DNA of 64,000 bases, taken from Shewanella pealeana ATCC 700345 (GTDB lineage: Bacteria > Pseudomonadota > Gammaproteobacteria > Enterobacterales > Shewanellaceae). Numbering within the stretch: position 1 is the stretch's first letter; each line of letters starts with the position of its first letter. Below, one piece after another: positions 52,785 to 63,570 of the stretch. The stretch is taken from contig NC_009901.1 in assembly GCF_000018285.1 (NCBI RefSeq), positions 4,215,001-4,279,000 of the forward strand. The letters are read 5' to 3'. Both the position numbers and the translations under genes were made by a program. Under the pieces are notes generated by a model. It was not told the DNA's origin, searched no databases, and worked only from the letters and a program-made list of their open reading frames with translations.

Positions 52785-52809
52785 AAGCCCTGTCATTCAC
52801 AGGGCTTTT
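52785..52809 (+). terminator. Terminator after the first chemoreceptor
   Basis: AAGCCCTGT and ACAGGGCTTTT around a short loop, 25 bp past the stop codon. Confidence 0.85.
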
Positions 52810-53075
52810 GTTTACCTCGCCCCGGTGTCAGCCCTCAGTGAACCAATATCTAGTCGACAAAAGGAATCTATTCCCCTGATGCTTGTTAAAACATCATCAA
52901 TTATTTTATTGTGAGTTATTAATAGTTTGAGACTGAACTCTCACTGATGAGATGATTCAAATGCTCAATTAATTATCATCGATTATAATCCGCCCACTCT
53001 CAACAAGACCTAGCAGGTACTGACAAGCTTTAGCCGCTCTTGATTAAATGACTCGTCGGTCAATATTATAAACAT
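52810..53075. promoter_or_regulatory. Upstream region of the second chemoreceptor
   Basis: 266 bp. It contains GATTATAATCCGCCC near 52981, a TATAAT-like -10. No gene or clear repeat. It allows separate transcription of the second receptor. Confidence 0.35.
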
Positions 53076-54956
53076 ATGAACCTTACAATTAAGCAAAAGA
53101 TACAGCTCGCTGTCTTGCTGGTTATCGTGACGATAACAGCAGTTCTAGCCCTAATCTCAACTAAGCAACTAAACCAACATACCGAACACGCTATCGCGAC
53201 TCGCTTTGCACTTCAAGGTGAAGCAGTCAGTAACAATATTTTTAGCTGGTTAGCAGACAAAAAGCGCATTATCAGCGCCAATGAAGCTCCACTTCAAAAT
53301 GGCTTAGATAATGCCAAGGAACTCGAACTCAGCATCCGGGCTGGCGGCTTTATCAACCTGTATATGGGCTTAGATAATGGCAAAGTGATCTCTGGTGACA
53401 AGAGCGTTGAGATCCCTGCAGATTTTGACGGTAGAACCCGGCCTTGGTACCGAGATGCATTCAATAGTCATGAGATCATCACCACCTTGCCTTATGTGGA
53501 TATCTCTGGCGATACCGTAGTGACCTTAGCTAAGCGTTTTAACGGGCAGTTTTCTGGTGTATTAGCGGCAGATTTGAGCATTAGCTATATCACGCAGCAG
53601 ATCGACAACCTAAATATTGCCAACTCAGGTTTTGCTTTCCTACTCGATGAAAACAATAACATCCTAGCCTTTAGAGATAGAAGCTATGCTCAGCAAGACG
53701 CCAAGCGTTTATCACAACAACTGACTCAGTCAAATATTCAAACCCTGCGTAATAGCGGCGAAATTAGCACCATAGAGTGGCAAGATGGTCAGGATAAGCT
53801 AATCAGTTTAACGCAGCTTAAGGGGACAAACTGGACCTTAGGCTTAGTCGAAGACAAGAATCTTGCCTATCAGGCGATAGAACAGCAGATCCAACAGTCT
53901 CTATTTGCAGTAACAATATTGGCCATCATCATATTGCTGATTGCTTCTGTCGCCGTAAACTATCTGTTTAAGCCACTGCAACAACTTAGCCTTGCTATTG
54001 AAGCCCTATCGAAAGGCGATGGTGACTTAACCCAACGCTTTGCGGCAAATAGAGAAGATGAAATTGGTCAGTTAGAACGCCATATGAACCGCTTCCTAGC
54101 GAGTCTACAGCAGATGATTAAGGCGATATCAAATGATACCGAGCAGTTGATCAAGCAGATCCATGAGTCTTCAGACATAGCAGCCAAAGCCAGTGACGGC
54201 GTGAATGGCCAGCACCAAGATGTGGATCAGATAGCCACTGCTATCCATGAGATGTCGGCAACCGCGAGCGAAGTGGCCAATCATGCCGAAATGACTGCCA
54301 ATGCTGCGCAAGTATCAACCCAAGCCTGTATCGAAGGCAATGACGTTATTATTAAGAGCAGCGACTCTATCGAGCTGTTGTCAGAGCAACTTGGTGATGC
54401 CTCGAAAGTGGTTTCTGCACTCGAAGAGAACGCCACCGAGATCAATAAGATCTTATCGACGATTCAAGCCATTGCCGAGCAGACAAACTTACTGGCACTT
54501 AACGCAGCTATTGAAGCTGCCCGAGCCGGTGAGCAGGGACGAGGCTTTGCCGTAGTGGCCGATGAAGTACGAGTGCTGAGTCATCGTACTCAAGACTCTA
54601 CCGAAGAGATCCGTGCGATGATCACCACCTTGCAGCAAAATAGCCAACAAGCGGTAGCATCTATGGCATCGAGTACTGATATTGCCCACAGCAGTGTCGA
54701 GTTCGCTAACCAAGCTAAGCAGAGCTTAGAGAGTATTACCGATTCAATCACCGAGATCTCCGATATGGCGACCCAAATCGCCAGTGCAGCAGAGGAGCAG
54801 CGCGCCGTTTCAGAGGACATTAGCCGTAATACTCAAGCGATTAGCGATACATCCCATCAACTGTCATCTCAAACCCAAGAGGTGACCGACAATGCGGTGC
54901 AGATGCTACAGACCTCGAGTAGCTTAAGTGAACGGGTTTCTCGTTTTAAGATCTAA
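53076..54956 (+). CDS. Methyl-accepting chemotaxis protein with dCache sensor (copy 2)
   Basis: 626 residues, same domain order as the preceding paralogue: membrane helix, dCache ([38 protein letters not shown]), second helix, HAMP and signalling tip [22 protein letters not shown]. By eye the C-terminal halves are nearly identical while the sensor halves differ, which points to duplication followed by sensor divergence. The ligand-contact region keeps the RPWY and YVDIS/TG motifs, so both may recognise related ligands, possibly amino acids. Confidence 0.94.
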   Translation: MNLTIKQKIQLAVLLVIVTITAVLALISTKQLNQHTEHAIATRFALQGEAVSNNIFSWLADKKRIISANEAPLQNGLDNAKELELSIRAGGFINLYMGLDNGKVISGDKSVEIPADFDGRTRPWYRDAFNSHEIITTLPYVDISGDTVVTLAKRFNGQFSGVLAADLSISYITQQIDNLNIANSGFAFLLDENNNILAFRDRSYAQQDAKRLSQQLTQSNIQTLRNSGEISTIEWQDGQDKLISLTQLKGTNWTLGLVEDKNLAYQAIEQQIQQSLFAVTILAIIILLIASVAVNYLFKPLQQLSLAIEALSKGDGDLTQRFAANREDEIGQLERHMNRFLASLQQMIKAISNDTEQLIKQIHESSDIAAKASDGVNGQHQDVDQIATAIHEMSATASEVANHAEMTANAAQVSTQACIEGNDVIIKSSDSIELLSEQLGDASKVVSALEENATEINKILSTIQAIAEQTNLLALNAAIEAARAGEQGRGFAVVADEVRVLSHRTQDSTEEIRAMITTLQQNSQQAVASMASSTDIAHSSVEFANQAKQSLESITDSITEISDMATQIASAAEEQRAVSEDISRNTQAISDTSHQLSSQTQEVTDNAVQMLQTSSSLSERVSRFKI

Positions 54957-54978
54957 ACGAACTGCTAGCATTAGTCAT

Positions 54979-55007
54979 AAAAAGCCCTGAACATTCAGGG
55001 CTTTTTA
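54979..55007. terminator. Bidirectional terminator between chemoreceptor and cydC
   Basis: AAAAGCCCTGA and TCAGGGCTTTTT around ACAT, ending the second chemoreceptor and the convergent cydDC operon. Confidence 0.88.
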
Positions 55008-55022
55008 CTCTCTATTGATTAA

Positions 55023-56762
55023 CTAGACTAAACGCTGGTACAGGCTCGCGTAATAGTCATCTGAATCGAGTAACTGTGCATGGTTACCGCTAGTACGGAT
55101 CCCACCTTGGTCCATCAAGTGGATAGTGTCCATCTTGTTCATCGCGGTGAGTCGGTGGCTGATCATTAGCATGGTTTTTCCTTCAGCAAACTCGAACAAC
55201 AGCCGCAGAATTTCACGCTCGGTGCGCTTATCTAGGCCCTCCGTTGGCTCATCAAGAAGCAAAATTGGCGCATCTCGGAGCAATACTCTTGCCACGCCGA
55301 TCCGGCGTTGCTCACCACCAGAGAGCTGACGCCCCCCTTCTCCTATCCAAGTATCTAAGGGCTTTTCCCCCTGCAGTAAGCAGTCTAGTCCCACCTTTTG
55401 CAGCACTGCAATCAGCTTATCATCATCCTTACGGGTCGCTCCTTCAATGGCCAAGGCGAGGTTATCACGCAAACTTCCGCTGAAAAGGTAGACCCGCTGA
55501 CTCACCACGGATATAGCTTGGCGCAGTTGCTGCTCGGTATAGTCCGCCACATCATGACCGTCGATAGTGATTAATCCTTGGCTTGGCAACCACTCCCGAG
55601 TTAGAAGCGATAATAGGCTCGACTTACCACAGCCCGTTTGCCCAAGCAGTGCGACCTTTTTCCCCGCAGGGATCTCAAGATTGAGTCCCTTTAGCACACA
55701 TTGATTTTCCACATAGCCGAAGTCGACTTGGTTAAAGCCGATATTACCGCTAGTGATCTCTACGCTTGCTTGCTGAGCGAATGTAACGCTTGGGCTCTGC
55801 TCTACTACTTCATTGAGCCGTGTCGCCGCAGAGCTACAGGCCGACAGATGTTGGAAGGCGCCAGCGAGTGGCATCATCATCTCTATGGTTGCCATGGTTA
55901 AGAAGACAATCATGGCGAGCCTTGGCCCCGGAGGCACGGCACTGCCAACCCCCGTAGCAGCCAAATACAGCATCAGTAGCACAGCAAAGCCATGACACAG
56001 AATCAAGCAGGCTTGGCTTAGGGCGGTCACCCGGTTCATCGCATTTTGACTATTAATCATCGCGCTCTGCGCCTGATTGAGCCTGTCTCTATATGCCTTT
56101 TGCGCGCCAAACAGCGTGAGCTCGGCCTGACCTTGCAGGTATTCCAATAGCTGGACTCTTAACAGCCTCTTGGTCTCTAACTGAGCGATACCCGGCCAAC
56201 GACCCAGAAAATAGAAGCTCGTAGGCAGCAATAACCAAACAGCTAACAGCAGGCTACATAAAGTGCGAGCCAGTTCTGGGTCGAAATGCCCCACAAAAAA
56301 ATACAATGCCAACATCATCAATAATGATGCCGCTAACGGCGTGATTAAACGCAGATACAGATGATCTAAGGTATCGATATCGGCGACTAAACGATTAAGC
56401 AAGTCGCCTTGGCGCACACCTTGTAAATTCTTCGCGCTCAGCGGCAGCAATTTATTCCAGACCCAACAGCGTAGATCGGTCAGCAGGCTAAAGGTCGCCT
56501 CATGGGTTGCCAAACGCTCGCCGTAACGACTGGCGGTACGCACTATCGATAGGAAGCGAACGCCCCCCGCTGGTGAGAAATAGTTAAATGTTTGCGCCGT
56601 GGCCACAGTCAAACCAGCAACAGCGGCAGCCGACAGGAACCAGCCAGATAGAGATAATAGCCCTATACCAGCCATCAAGGTGGTTACGCTTAAAAACAAG
56701 CCGATAAACATCATAAACCATTGGCTTTTAAAGCGTTTAATATAAGGAAATAGTGCTCTCAT
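55023..56762 (-). CDS. cydC: Cytochrome bd assembly ABC exporter subunit CydC
   Basis: 579 residues. N-terminal six-helix exporter domain and C-terminal ATPase: Walker A LLGQTGCGKSSLLSLL near residue 370, signature QLSGGEQRRIGVARVLL near 480 and Walker B ILLLDEPTEGLD. CydC pairs with CydD to export thiols (glutathione, cysteine) to the periplasm, needed for cytochrome bd maturation. The start codon overlaps the cydD stop by one base. The segment YFSPAGGVRFLSIVRTASRYGERL in the membrane domain is a CydC hallmark. Confidence 0.95.
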   Translation of the reverse strand: MRALFPYIKRFKSQWFMMFIGLFLSVTTLMAGIGLLSLSGWFLSAAAVAGLTVATAQTFNYFSPAGGVRFLSIVRTASRYGERLATHEATFSLLTDLRCWVWNKLLPLSAKNLQGVRQGDLLNRLVADIDTLDHLYLRLITPLAASLLMMLALYFFVGHFDPELARTLCSLLLAVWLLLPTSFYFLGRWPGIAQLETKRLLRVQLLEYLQGQAELTLFGAQKAYRDRLNQAQSAMINSQNAMNRVTALSQACLILCHGFAVLLMLYLAATGVGSAVPPGPRLAMIVFLTMATIEMMMPLAGAFQHLSACSSAATRLNEVVEQSPSVTFAQQASVEITSGNIGFNQVDFGYVENQCVLKGLNLEIPAGKKVALLGQTGCGKSSLLSLLTREWLPSQGLITIDGHDVADYTEQQLRQAISVVSQRVYLFSGSLRDNLALAIEGATRKDDDKLIAVLQKVGLDCLLQGEKPLDTWIGEGGRQLSGGEQRRIGVARVLLRDAPILLLDEPTEGLDKRTEREILRLLFEFAEGKTMLMISHRLTAMNKMDTIHLMDQGGIRTSGNHAQLLDSDDYYASLYQRLV

Positions 56763-58582
56763 TACTTATCTCCCTCAGCTTGTGTTTGCTGCATATGCGC
56801 GTCTTGAGTGTCGACTTTAAGCTCGAACTCACTCACACTTGCTGCTTCTTCTAGCATCTGTTTAAAGGTACCGGGCTTTGAGGCAAGCTCTTCATATGTC
56901 CCTTGCTGCACTATAATGCCCTTCTCCATCACCAAGACTTTATCCATGGCGCTCAGATTCTCTAATCTATGGGTAACCATCACACATGCCTTACCTTGCA
57001 TGGCTGCCGTTAAGGCACTTTGTACCGCCTGCTCACTTAAGCTATCTAGACTCGCAGTAGGCTCATCGAGAATGAAGAGTTGCGACTGCTGAGCCAGTGC
57101 ACGCGCCAAGGCTATTCGCTGCGCCTGACCCACAGATAATCCTGCCGTTTGCTCCCCAATAGGATAATCCAGCCCCAGTGGCTGCTGCTCAACAAAATCT
57201 AAGATCTGTGCCTGCTCTAACAACTTACAGATCGCTTCATCCGATAGGGCTCGTCCCATGGCAATATTGTCTCGTAAAGTGCCGTGGAAAAGCTGCGGCT
57301 CTTGCCCAAGCCATGCCAACTGCTTACGCCAATCTTCGAGCGCTAATTCGCTTAGCTCAGTACCTGCAATCTTAAGTTGCCCCTTGTAAGGCAAAAAACC
57401 CAGTAGGGCGTTAAGCAAACTGGTTTTGCCAGCGCCACTTGGGCCAACTATCGCCACATGTTCATTGGTCTCAATCTGGAAACTGACAGGCCCCAGTAAT
57501 AGGCTGCCATCTAAGCTATAGACAGATACATCTTTGGCCTCAATCTCCACGGCGCCGTTCACTTGTTTATCACCCCCATATTGCTCGGTAGGGTGGTCCA
57601 GCAACGCCATTAGCTCTTGTGCCGCACCAATAGCTTGAGCTTTGGCGTGATAGTGAGTGCCCATGTCTCTAAGAGGCTGATAGAATTCAGGCGCTAAGAT
57701 CAACACAAACAAACCAGTAAACAAACTGATTGAAACGCCATAGTGACCAAAATTCAGATGGTGTAAGTAGCTAAAGCCAAAGTAAACAGCGAGTACCGCT
57801 ATCGATACCGCCGCAAAAAACTCCAGTACCGCAGAGCTTAGAAACGCCATTCGCAGCACCGCCATGGTGCGCTCGCGAAATTCTTCCGACGCCTTACGGA
57901 TAACTCTTGCTTCTTTCTCGCCTTGATTGAATAACTTGAGGGTAGACAGGCCTTTTAGCCTATCCATAAAGTGGCCGCTTAAGCGAGCCAATGCACTGAA
58001 ATTCTTGCGATTAGCATCGGCAGCGCCCATGCCAACTAAAATCATGAACATAGGAATAAGCGGTGCGGTCGCCAACAAAATAAGGCCCGCCGCCCAATTG
58101 ATCGGAAATACCGCGACCAAAATGATCAAGGGAATGAATCCCGCCAACACCACTTGTGGCAGATAACGGGCGTAGAAATCTTGTAGATCTTCCACTTGCT
58201 CCAGCACGATACTGGCCCAGCTGCCAGCGGGCTTGCCCTTAATAAAGGCTGGGCCGAGCAAGGCTAACTTATCGAGCACCGCGCCGCGCATCTGAACCCG
58301 AAGCCTTGCTCCAGCCTGAAAACTGGCACGCTCACGAGCAAAAGCGAGTACACCACGAACTACCGTTAGTGCTAGCAGCGCCCAGAAGTGATTAATGAAA
58401 TCGCTCTTAGGTAACTCATCAATAATAATCCCTTGCAGCACTGTTGCTATGAGCCAGGCTTGGCACATCAAGCTTAGTCCGGTTAACACACCGAAAAAAA
58501 CCGACAGATTCAGATAAAAACCACAGGCTTTTTTCTGCTGTTTAAGCCATTTAGTAAGCTTTTTTTCTACTGTTTTATCCAT
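56762..58582 (-). CDS. cydD: Cytochrome bd assembly ABC exporter subunit CydD
   Basis: 606 residues from ATG 58582, with GGAAT upstream; the open frame runs on to 58789 but that extension is not plausible for CydD. The membrane domain is followed by an ATPase with IVGPSGAGKTSLLNALLG, signature GLSVGQAQRIALARAL and LFILDEPTASLDSLSE. The C-terminus extends by a polar stretch. First gene of cydDC; its neighbours do not include cydAB, which must lie elsewhere. Confidence 0.95.
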   Translation of the reverse strand: MDKTVEKKLTKWLKQQKKACGFYLNLSVFFGVLTGLSLMCQAWLIATVLQGIIIDELPKSDFINHFWALLALTVVRGVLAFARERASFQAGARLRVQMRGAVLDKLALLGPAFIKGKPAGSWASIVLEQVEDLQDFYARYLPQVVLAGFIPLIILVAVFPINWAAGLILLATAPLIPMFMILVGMGAADANRKNFSALARLSGHFMDRLKGLSTLKLFNQGEKEARVIRKASEEFRERTMAVLRMAFLSSAVLEFFAAVSIAVLAVYFGFSYLHHLNFGHYGVSISLFTGLFVLILAPEFYQPLRDMGTHYHAKAQAIGAAQELMALLDHPTEQYGGDKQVNGAVEIEAKDVSVYSLDGSLLLGPVSFQIETNEHVAIVGPSGAGKTSLLNALLGFLPYKGQLKIAGTELSELALEDWRKQLAWLGQEPQLFHGTLRDNIAMGRALSDEAICKLLEQAQILDFVEQQPLGLDYPIGEQTAGLSVGQAQRIALARALAQQSQLFILDEPTASLDSLSEQAVQSALTAAMQGKACVMVTHRLENLSAMDKVLVMEKGIIVQQGTYEELASKPGTFKQMLEEAASVSEFELKVDTQDAHMQQTQAEGDK

Positions 58583-58857
58583 GTTATTCCAGACTAACGA
58601 CGATGGGAATGAGTTGATGCTTGGCATCTTTACTAATCGAGATGCGCACCTTGTTAAAGACTTTGATTCAGGGCTTAAGTTCAATAGCGATAAACGTAAT
58701 AAAACGAGAATGCATCTTAATATTGTCTGAGTATCGCAGGCATTAATCGCAGAATAAAATGGGGTTGATATATTTGCTATCGGACTCACAAAAATTGAGC
58801 TAGATCAATAAAAGTGAGCTTATCAACTACTGTAGAACCTGAATGACGGATATAAAA

Positions 58858-58888
58858 AAACCGCATCAAGCTAGGCTTAATGCGGTTT
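58858..58888 (-). terminator. Terminator of the DUF3622 gene
   Basis: AAACCGCAT and ATGCGGTTT around a 13-nt loop, with an adjacent A run that gives a T tail on the minus strand. Confidence 0.75.
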
Positions 58889-58936
58889 CTCAATTTATTT
58901 AGCTATCGCTAAAACAAATAGACTTGCTAAGCAAGA

Positions 58937-59278
58937 TTAACCTTCTGAGTCAGACTCATAATCTAGGTTATCTTCATCGAATCCAGACTCTTTGCTTGGA
59001 CGCGCATTGCGCCATGCATCAGCAGCTAACTCTTTAGCTTCAGCCGCTTCGTTACGCTCTCCACGAGCCTTAGCCTTGCGTTCGTTACGCTTAATCAAGT
59101 TCTCTAAGAATGACTTAAGCTCAGTCTCGCCCCAAGCTTGCGCTTCTGCTTCAGTGGCAAAACCTTTCTTGCTCTTAGATACAACGATCTTTCTTGCCGT
59201 TTGACGACGAGTGATCTGACCGGTCCAAGTTGCGCCATCAGCGACTACGCGAAAATCATACTTCTTAGTTTGTGTCAT
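58937..59278 (-). CDS. DUF3622 family protein
   Basis: 113 residues. The N-terminal half (KKYDFRVVADGATWTGQITR ... GFATEAEAQAWGETEL) matches DUF3622, small proteins of Vibrio, Shewanella and relatives. The rest is a charged helix (KRNERKAKARGERNEAAEAK) and an acidic tail. Soluble, function unknown. Single-gene transcript ending at the hairpin just downstream. Confidence 0.88.
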   Translation of the reverse strand: MTQTKKYDFRVVADGATWTGQITRRQTARKIVVSKSKKGFATEAEAQAWGETELKSFLENLIKRNERKAKARGERNEAAEAKELAADAWRNARPSKESGFDEDNLDYESDSEG

Positions 59279-59482
59279 GTTACTTTTATCCTAACAATAA
59301 TTCTAATACTTGAGCCAAACAGACTATACACCCTAGCAGGCCCCATAGGAGGGAAGCCAATCCGATATAGTTATAGCTAAGCTCAATCAATACGCAAGAC
59401 CAACACCCTAAGCATCACTCTCGCGTTCATAATTCTGTTTATCAACCACGTCGCTAATGATCACCTTTCATTGCCACGAGGC

Positions 59483-59683
59483 TTATTCCATTCCCGAGTC
59501 TAATTCACACAGCTTACAATTCAGCTTGTAACCAAGCATGGCATTTCTGCCTTCTCGATGAATTACCCAATCTCGTCGTTCCCAAGGAGGACGATGGCGT
59601 ACGTGCTGAGTATGACCGCAAGACAAATTGGCAACCCAATGATTTTCATCATCTTGATGATAGCTCACGATAGGCTGCAGCAT
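59483..59683 (-). CDS. DUF3565 family protein, probable metal-binding
   Basis: 66 residues. The sequence contains the DUF3565 pattern HWVANLSCGHTQHVRHRPPW followed by LNCKLCELD. The Cys and His residues (CGH, QH, CKLC) suggest a small zinc-binding fold. Function unknown. It lies alone between the DUF3622 gene and rhlE. Confidence 0.88.
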   Translation of the reverse strand: MLQPIVSYHQDDENHWVANLSCGHTQHVRHRPPWERRDWVIHREGRNAMLGYKLNCKLCELDSGME

Positions 59684-60089
59684 GACAAACCGCCGAATTA
59701 GGTATAATCCTTACCTAGATTTTGCTGGTAAAAATCGGTAGAGAAACTTTCAGGGGCGCGAGATTAACACATGCGGCGCTGATACAACATCTTTTAATTG
59801 CCCAAAAATCACACAATCGATATTTTTTTTCAAAATTAGTCGATTTCAGCGGCTAACAATTATCAATCCACTGCAATTCCACCAGGCCAAACGCCATTTA
59901 GTGCCATACTCATTTAACAACAAAAAACGATTGGCAGGCTGAGCTGATTATTTAGCGGCTGATTGTTTAATAATTAGCGCTTTTTAAGCAGATCCTGTAA
60001 GCTGCACGACCGCCAGCATCCGCAGGCCCCCTGAAACCGCTGCCAGTCGCACTTTAACGCCTATTTCGCAGCCGAAATGAGACCTATCT
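59684..60089 (+). promoter_or_regulatory. Long upstream region of rhlE
   Basis: About 400 bp with no gene. It includes AT-rich promoter-like sequence and, near the gene, a GC-rich stretch (CCGCCAGCATCCGCAGGCCC) that may form structured 5' leader RNA. Cold-shock RNA helicases often have such leaders; not verified by folding. Confidence 0.35.
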
Positions 60090-61625
60090 ATGAGTTTTGC
60101 CTCACTGGGCCTATCAGCCCAAATTTTGAAAGCCGTTGCCAATAAAGGTTATGACACTCCTTCACCAATTCAGGCGCAAGCAATTCCAGCCGTACTTGAA
60201 GGTAAAGACGTGATGGCCGCTGCGCAGACAGGTACAGGCAAAACAGCAGGCTTTACCCTGCCATTACTAGAGTTACTTTCAAAAGGCACTAAGGCTCCAG
60301 CTAAACAAGTGCGTGCATTAGTATTAACCCCAACACGTGAGCTTGCGGCTCAGGTTGGCGAAAGCGTTGAAACCTATGGTAAAAATTTACCGCTAAAATC
60401 AGCCGTAGTATTTGGTGGTGTCGGTATTGGCCCACAAATCACTAAGCTTAACCGCGGTGTCGATATTCTTGTAGCGACCCCAGGTCGTTTACTCGACTTA
60501 TATAATCAACGTGCCTTGAGCTTTAGTCAGCTTGAAGTACTGGTGCTTGATGAAGCCGATCGCATGTTAGACATGGGCTTTATTCACGACATTAAGAAGA
60601 TCCTTGCGATTCTGCCTGCTAAGCGCCAGAACTTAATGTTCTCAGCAACCTTCTCAGATGATATTCGTCAACTAGCCAAAGGCTTAGTTAACAATCCAGT
60701 TGAGATCTCAGTTACCCCACGTAACGCAACAGCCAACACAGTGCAGCAGTGGGTTTGCCCTGTCGATCAAAGTCAAAAAACTGCAGTTTTAGTCAAACTA
60801 ATTAAACAGAATGATTGGCAACAAGTATTGGTATTTAGCCGTACGAAGCACGGCGCTAACCGCCTAGCAAAAAACCTTGAGGCCAAAGACATTACCGCAG
60901 CGGCGATTCACGGGAACAAGAGTCAAGGTGCTAGAACCAAAGCCTTAGCAGACTTTAAGAGTGGTGCTGTTCGAGTGCTGGTAGCAACCGATATTGCAGC
61001 TCGTGGTCTTGATATTGACCAACTACCACAAGTAGTTAACTTTGACTTGCCAAACGTACCAGAAGATTACGTGCATCGTATTGGCCGTACAGGCCGTGCA
61101 GGCGCATCTGGCCATGCCGTATCGTTAGTGAGCAACGAAGAGACTAAACTACTACGTGACATTGAACTACTGATCAAGCAGAACTTAGAGCGTCGTGTAG
61201 TTGAAGGTTTAGAGCCGACTCACAACTTACCTGAAACTGATTTGACCGGTAAGTCTCATGGCCAGAATAGAGGTCCACGTAACAGTGGTAATCAAAGTCG
61301 CGGTAACGGACGTTCACGTAGCCCTAACTCTGGTGGAGCTGGTAACAAACCTCCTCAACGTCGCCAAAGCAATGGTCAGAATAATGCCCAAAACAGCAAC
61401 GACGGTGCTAAAACTGAACATAGAGACGGCCAACGTAGTGGTGAAATGGCTCGCGGCCACCAGCCTAGTCCTAATTCACAACCAAGTAAGCCTAGACGCC
61501 AACGCAGACCAAATACGGCTAATGGCAACTCAAATGGCGGCCCAGAGCGCAGTCAAAGCAAGCCATCTGGTCAACGTCGTTCTAACGCTAACAGAAGTGC
61601 AAATAAGCCAAGCCAGAATAGCTAA
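60090..61625 (+). CDS. rhlE: DEAD-box ATP-dependent RNA helicase RhlE
   Basis: 511 residues. Helicase motifs: Q motif region [27 protein letters not shown] near residue 45, [13 protein letters not shown] near 150, SATF near 190, and [10 protein letters not shown] near 335. Together with the N-terminal [20 protein letters not shown] they match RhlE. The last 130 residues are a low-complexity Asn/Gln/Arg/Ser tail ([17 protein letters not shown]), typical of Shewanella-type RhlE and thought to bind RNA. It unwinds RNA in ribosome assembly or degradation. Convergent with dbpA. Confidence 0.92.
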   Translation: MSFASLGLSAQILKAVANKGYDTPSPIQAQAIPAVLEGKDVMAAAQTGTGKTAGFTLPLLELLSKGTKAPAKQVRALVLTPTRELAAQVGESVETYGKNLPLKSAVVFGGVGIGPQITKLNRGVDILVATPGRLLDLYNQRALSFSQLEVLVLDEADRMLDMGFIHDIKKILAILPAKRQNLMFSATFSDDIRQLAKGLVNNPVEISVTPRNATANTVQQWVCPVDQSQKTAVLVKLIKQNDWQQVLVFSRTKHGANRLAKNLEAKDITAAAIHGNKSQGARTKALADFKSGAVRVLVATDIAARGLDIDQLPQVVNFDLPNVPEDYVHRIGRTGRAGASGHAVSLVSNEETKLLRDIELLIKQNLERRVVEGLEPTHNLPETDLTGKSHGQNRGPRNSGNQSRGNGRSRSPNSGGAGNKPPQRRQSNGQNNAQNSNDGAKTEHRDGQRSGEMARGHQPSPNSQPSKPRRQRRPNTANGNSNGGPERSQSKPSGQRRSNANRSANKPSQNS

Positions 61626-61657
61626 TCATTAGCTGTTAGCTCATTGTTCCAGGCACA

Positions 61658-61688
61658 AATACCAAGACTATCCATTGGTCTTGGTATT
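61658..61688 (+). terminator. First terminator between rhlE and dbpA
   Basis: AATACCAAGAC and GTCTTGGTATT around a 9-nt loop, just after rhlE. Confidence 0.65.
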
Positions 61689-61717
61689 AGCGCCCTTGGC
61701 ATAAGTGTTACAGACAC

Positions 61718-61749
61718 AAAAAAAGCAGCGTTTATACGCTGCTTTTTTT
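61718..61749. terminator. Bidirectional terminator between rhlE and dbpA
   Basis: AAAAAAAGCAGCG and CGCTGCTTTTTTT around TTTATA serve both convergent helicase genes. Confidence 0.85.
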
Positions 61750-61819
61750 ATGGCTTAACTTTGTCATTGTCAGAGTGAATCAAATGGGTAGACTCACTCC
61801 AATAATAAAGAAAATGCGC

Positions 61820-63229
61820 TTAACGCATTTCCCATGCACGATATGAACGGCCTTTTAGCTTGCCGTTAGTAATTTTTTGCAGTGCCTTTTTAGCCACTTT
61901 GCGGTTAACCGCCACATAAGCGCGCATATCGGTGATTTTAATCTTACCGACTTCGCTACCTTCAATACCGTTCTCGCCCGTTAGCGCACCTAAGATATCA
62001 CCAGGACGTAACTTCTGCTTTTTACCACCATCAATTTGCAAGGTGATCATCACAGGTTGTACCGGGAAGGTATCTAACAAGTGCTCTGAAGGTAGGGCTT
62101 CATTAACGATATCACGCTCTAAGTAATCTTCGAGTAGTGCAATCTTGTAGCCGTCTTCGTCATTGTAGAAAGTGTGCGCCGAACCTTTGCTACCCGCACG
62201 ACCAGTACGGCCAATACGGTGAATGTGAACTTCGGTGTCATAAGCTACGTGATAGTTAATTACCGCGTCTAATGCGTCGATATCAAGACCACGAGCAGCA
62301 ACGTCTGTCGCCACCATGATAGACACACTCTTATTGGCAAACTGAAGTAGTGTTTGATCGCGATCGCGCTGCTCAAGATCGCCATGTAGCGCTACAACGC
62401 TAAAACCGTCATTCTTCAGCTGCGCCGCAACGTCTTTGGTTTCACGCTTGGTATTACAAAATACCACTGCGCTCTCAGGGCGGTATTGCAGCAGCAATAA
62501 CTTAAGCGCACGCATGCGATCGTTATTATTACCCACTTCATAGAAGTGTTGTTCAATGGTACTTGTAGCATGAGTCGAAGCCACTTTAACCAGCACAGGC
62601 TTGAACATGATCTTATCGGCAATCGACTGGATCTGCTCAGGGAAAGTAGCACTAAATAGCAGCGTCTGGCGCTCTATTGGCATGCGATCCATGATACCTT
62701 CGAGTTCTACTTGAAAACCCATCTCTAGCATACGGTCGGCTTCATCAAGTACTAAGGTATGCACATTTTCTAGATCTAAACGACCGCGATCTAAGTGATC
62801 GATAATACGGCCCGGCGTACCAACTATGATATGTGCGCCATGCTCTAGTGAGCCAATTTGCGGCCCCATTGGCACACCGCCACAAAGGGTCAACACTTTA
62901 ATGTTGTGAATACCGCGCGCTAGTGTACGGATCTCTTTTGCCACTTGGTCGGCAAGTTCGCGTGTTGGGCATAAAACCAAACACTGAATACGAAAACGTT
63001 TAACGTCTAACTTGTGCAATAAGCCCAAACCGAACGCAGCAGTTTTACCTGAGCCAGTCTTACCTTGGCCAATAACATCTTCGCCATTAAGGATTGCAGG
63101 TAAGCTTTGCGCTTGAATCGGGGTCATAGAGTCATAACCCATTGTTTTCAGGTTATCTAGCAGCTCAGTCTTCAGCTTAAGGCTTGAGAATGGCGCTTGG
63201 CCTTCGGTATTCGGGACTGTTTGAGTCAA
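61820..63229 (-). CDS. dbpA: ATP-dependent RNA helicase DbpA
   Basis: 469 residues. DEAD-box core: GQGKTGSGKTAAFGLGLL near residue 55, [13 protein letters not shown] near 160, [13 protein letters not shown] near 345. The C-terminal domain (residues about 395-469) ends RGRSYRAWEMR-like (LKGRSYRAWEMR) and carries the DbpA RNA-binding fold, which recognises hairpin 92 of 23S rRNA. This C-terminal domain distinguishes it from RhlE. It acts in 50S subunit assembly. Confidence 0.93.
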   Translation of the reverse strand: MTQTVPNTEGQAPFSSLKLKTELLDNLKTMGYDSMTPIQAQSLPAILNGEDVIGQGKTGSGKTAAFGLGLLHKLDVKRFRIQCLVLCPTRELADQVAKEIRTLARGIHNIKVLTLCGGVPMGPQIGSLEHGAHIIVGTPGRIIDHLDRGRLDLENVHTLVLDEADRMLEMGFQVELEGIMDRMPIERQTLLFSATFPEQIQSIADKIMFKPVLVKVASTHATSTIEQHFYEVGNNNDRMRALKLLLLQYRPESAVVFCNTKRETKDVAAQLKNDGFSVVALHGDLEQRDRDQTLLQFANKSVSIMVATDVAARGLDIDALDAVINYHVAYDTEVHIHRIGRTGRAGSKGSAHTFYNDEDGYKIALLEDYLERDIVNEALPSEHLLDTFPVQPVMITLQIDGGKKQKLRPGDILGALTGENGIEGSEVGKIKITDMRAYVAVNRKVAKKALQKITNGKLKGRSYRAWEMR

Positions 63230-63516
63230 AGTATCTTTCCTAAGTATTCACTGCTCATTAGGGATCTTGAACTCGATACCTTACTAAGGCTCATCAAATC
63301 GCGCTTGGCAGTGATAAAATCATGGTGACAAGGCTCCAAATCATCAGGAGCAAAAGCTGTCGTTTTCTATCGCTATAAATTATAGCGCGCTATTGTAGCA
63401 GTTATTCTTTTAGTTGCAGCATATCGAATAGTGATTAGCGCTAAATATGCCTCATTTGGCCTGTTGCCTCAGTGATTTACTACTGCAGAGTTTCATTCCC
63501 AGAAAAAAGAGCATAA
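63230..63516. promoter_or_regulatory. dbpA upstream region
   Basis: 287 bp without a gene. AT-rich promoter-like DNA for dbpA on the minus strand; nothing else recognised. Confidence 0.3.
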
Positions 63517-63544
63517 AAAAGCTGGCACAATTGAGCCAGCTTTT
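63517..63544 (-). terminator. Terminator of the DUF3313-like gene
   Basis: AAAAGCTGGC and GCCAGCTTTT around ACAATTGA, 26 bp past the stop codon. Confidence 0.85.
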
Positions 63545-63570
63545 AATCTTGCTTGCTGTTTTCAGCTAAT

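Noticed and set aside
58583..58789. N-terminal extension of CydD by 69 residues
   Set aside because: The extension is unlike CydD, and the ATG at 58582 has a suitable ribosome-binding site.
61258..61632. 124-codon frame overlapping rhlE
   Set aside because: Alternative frame through the low-complexity tail of RhlE; no start signal or family.
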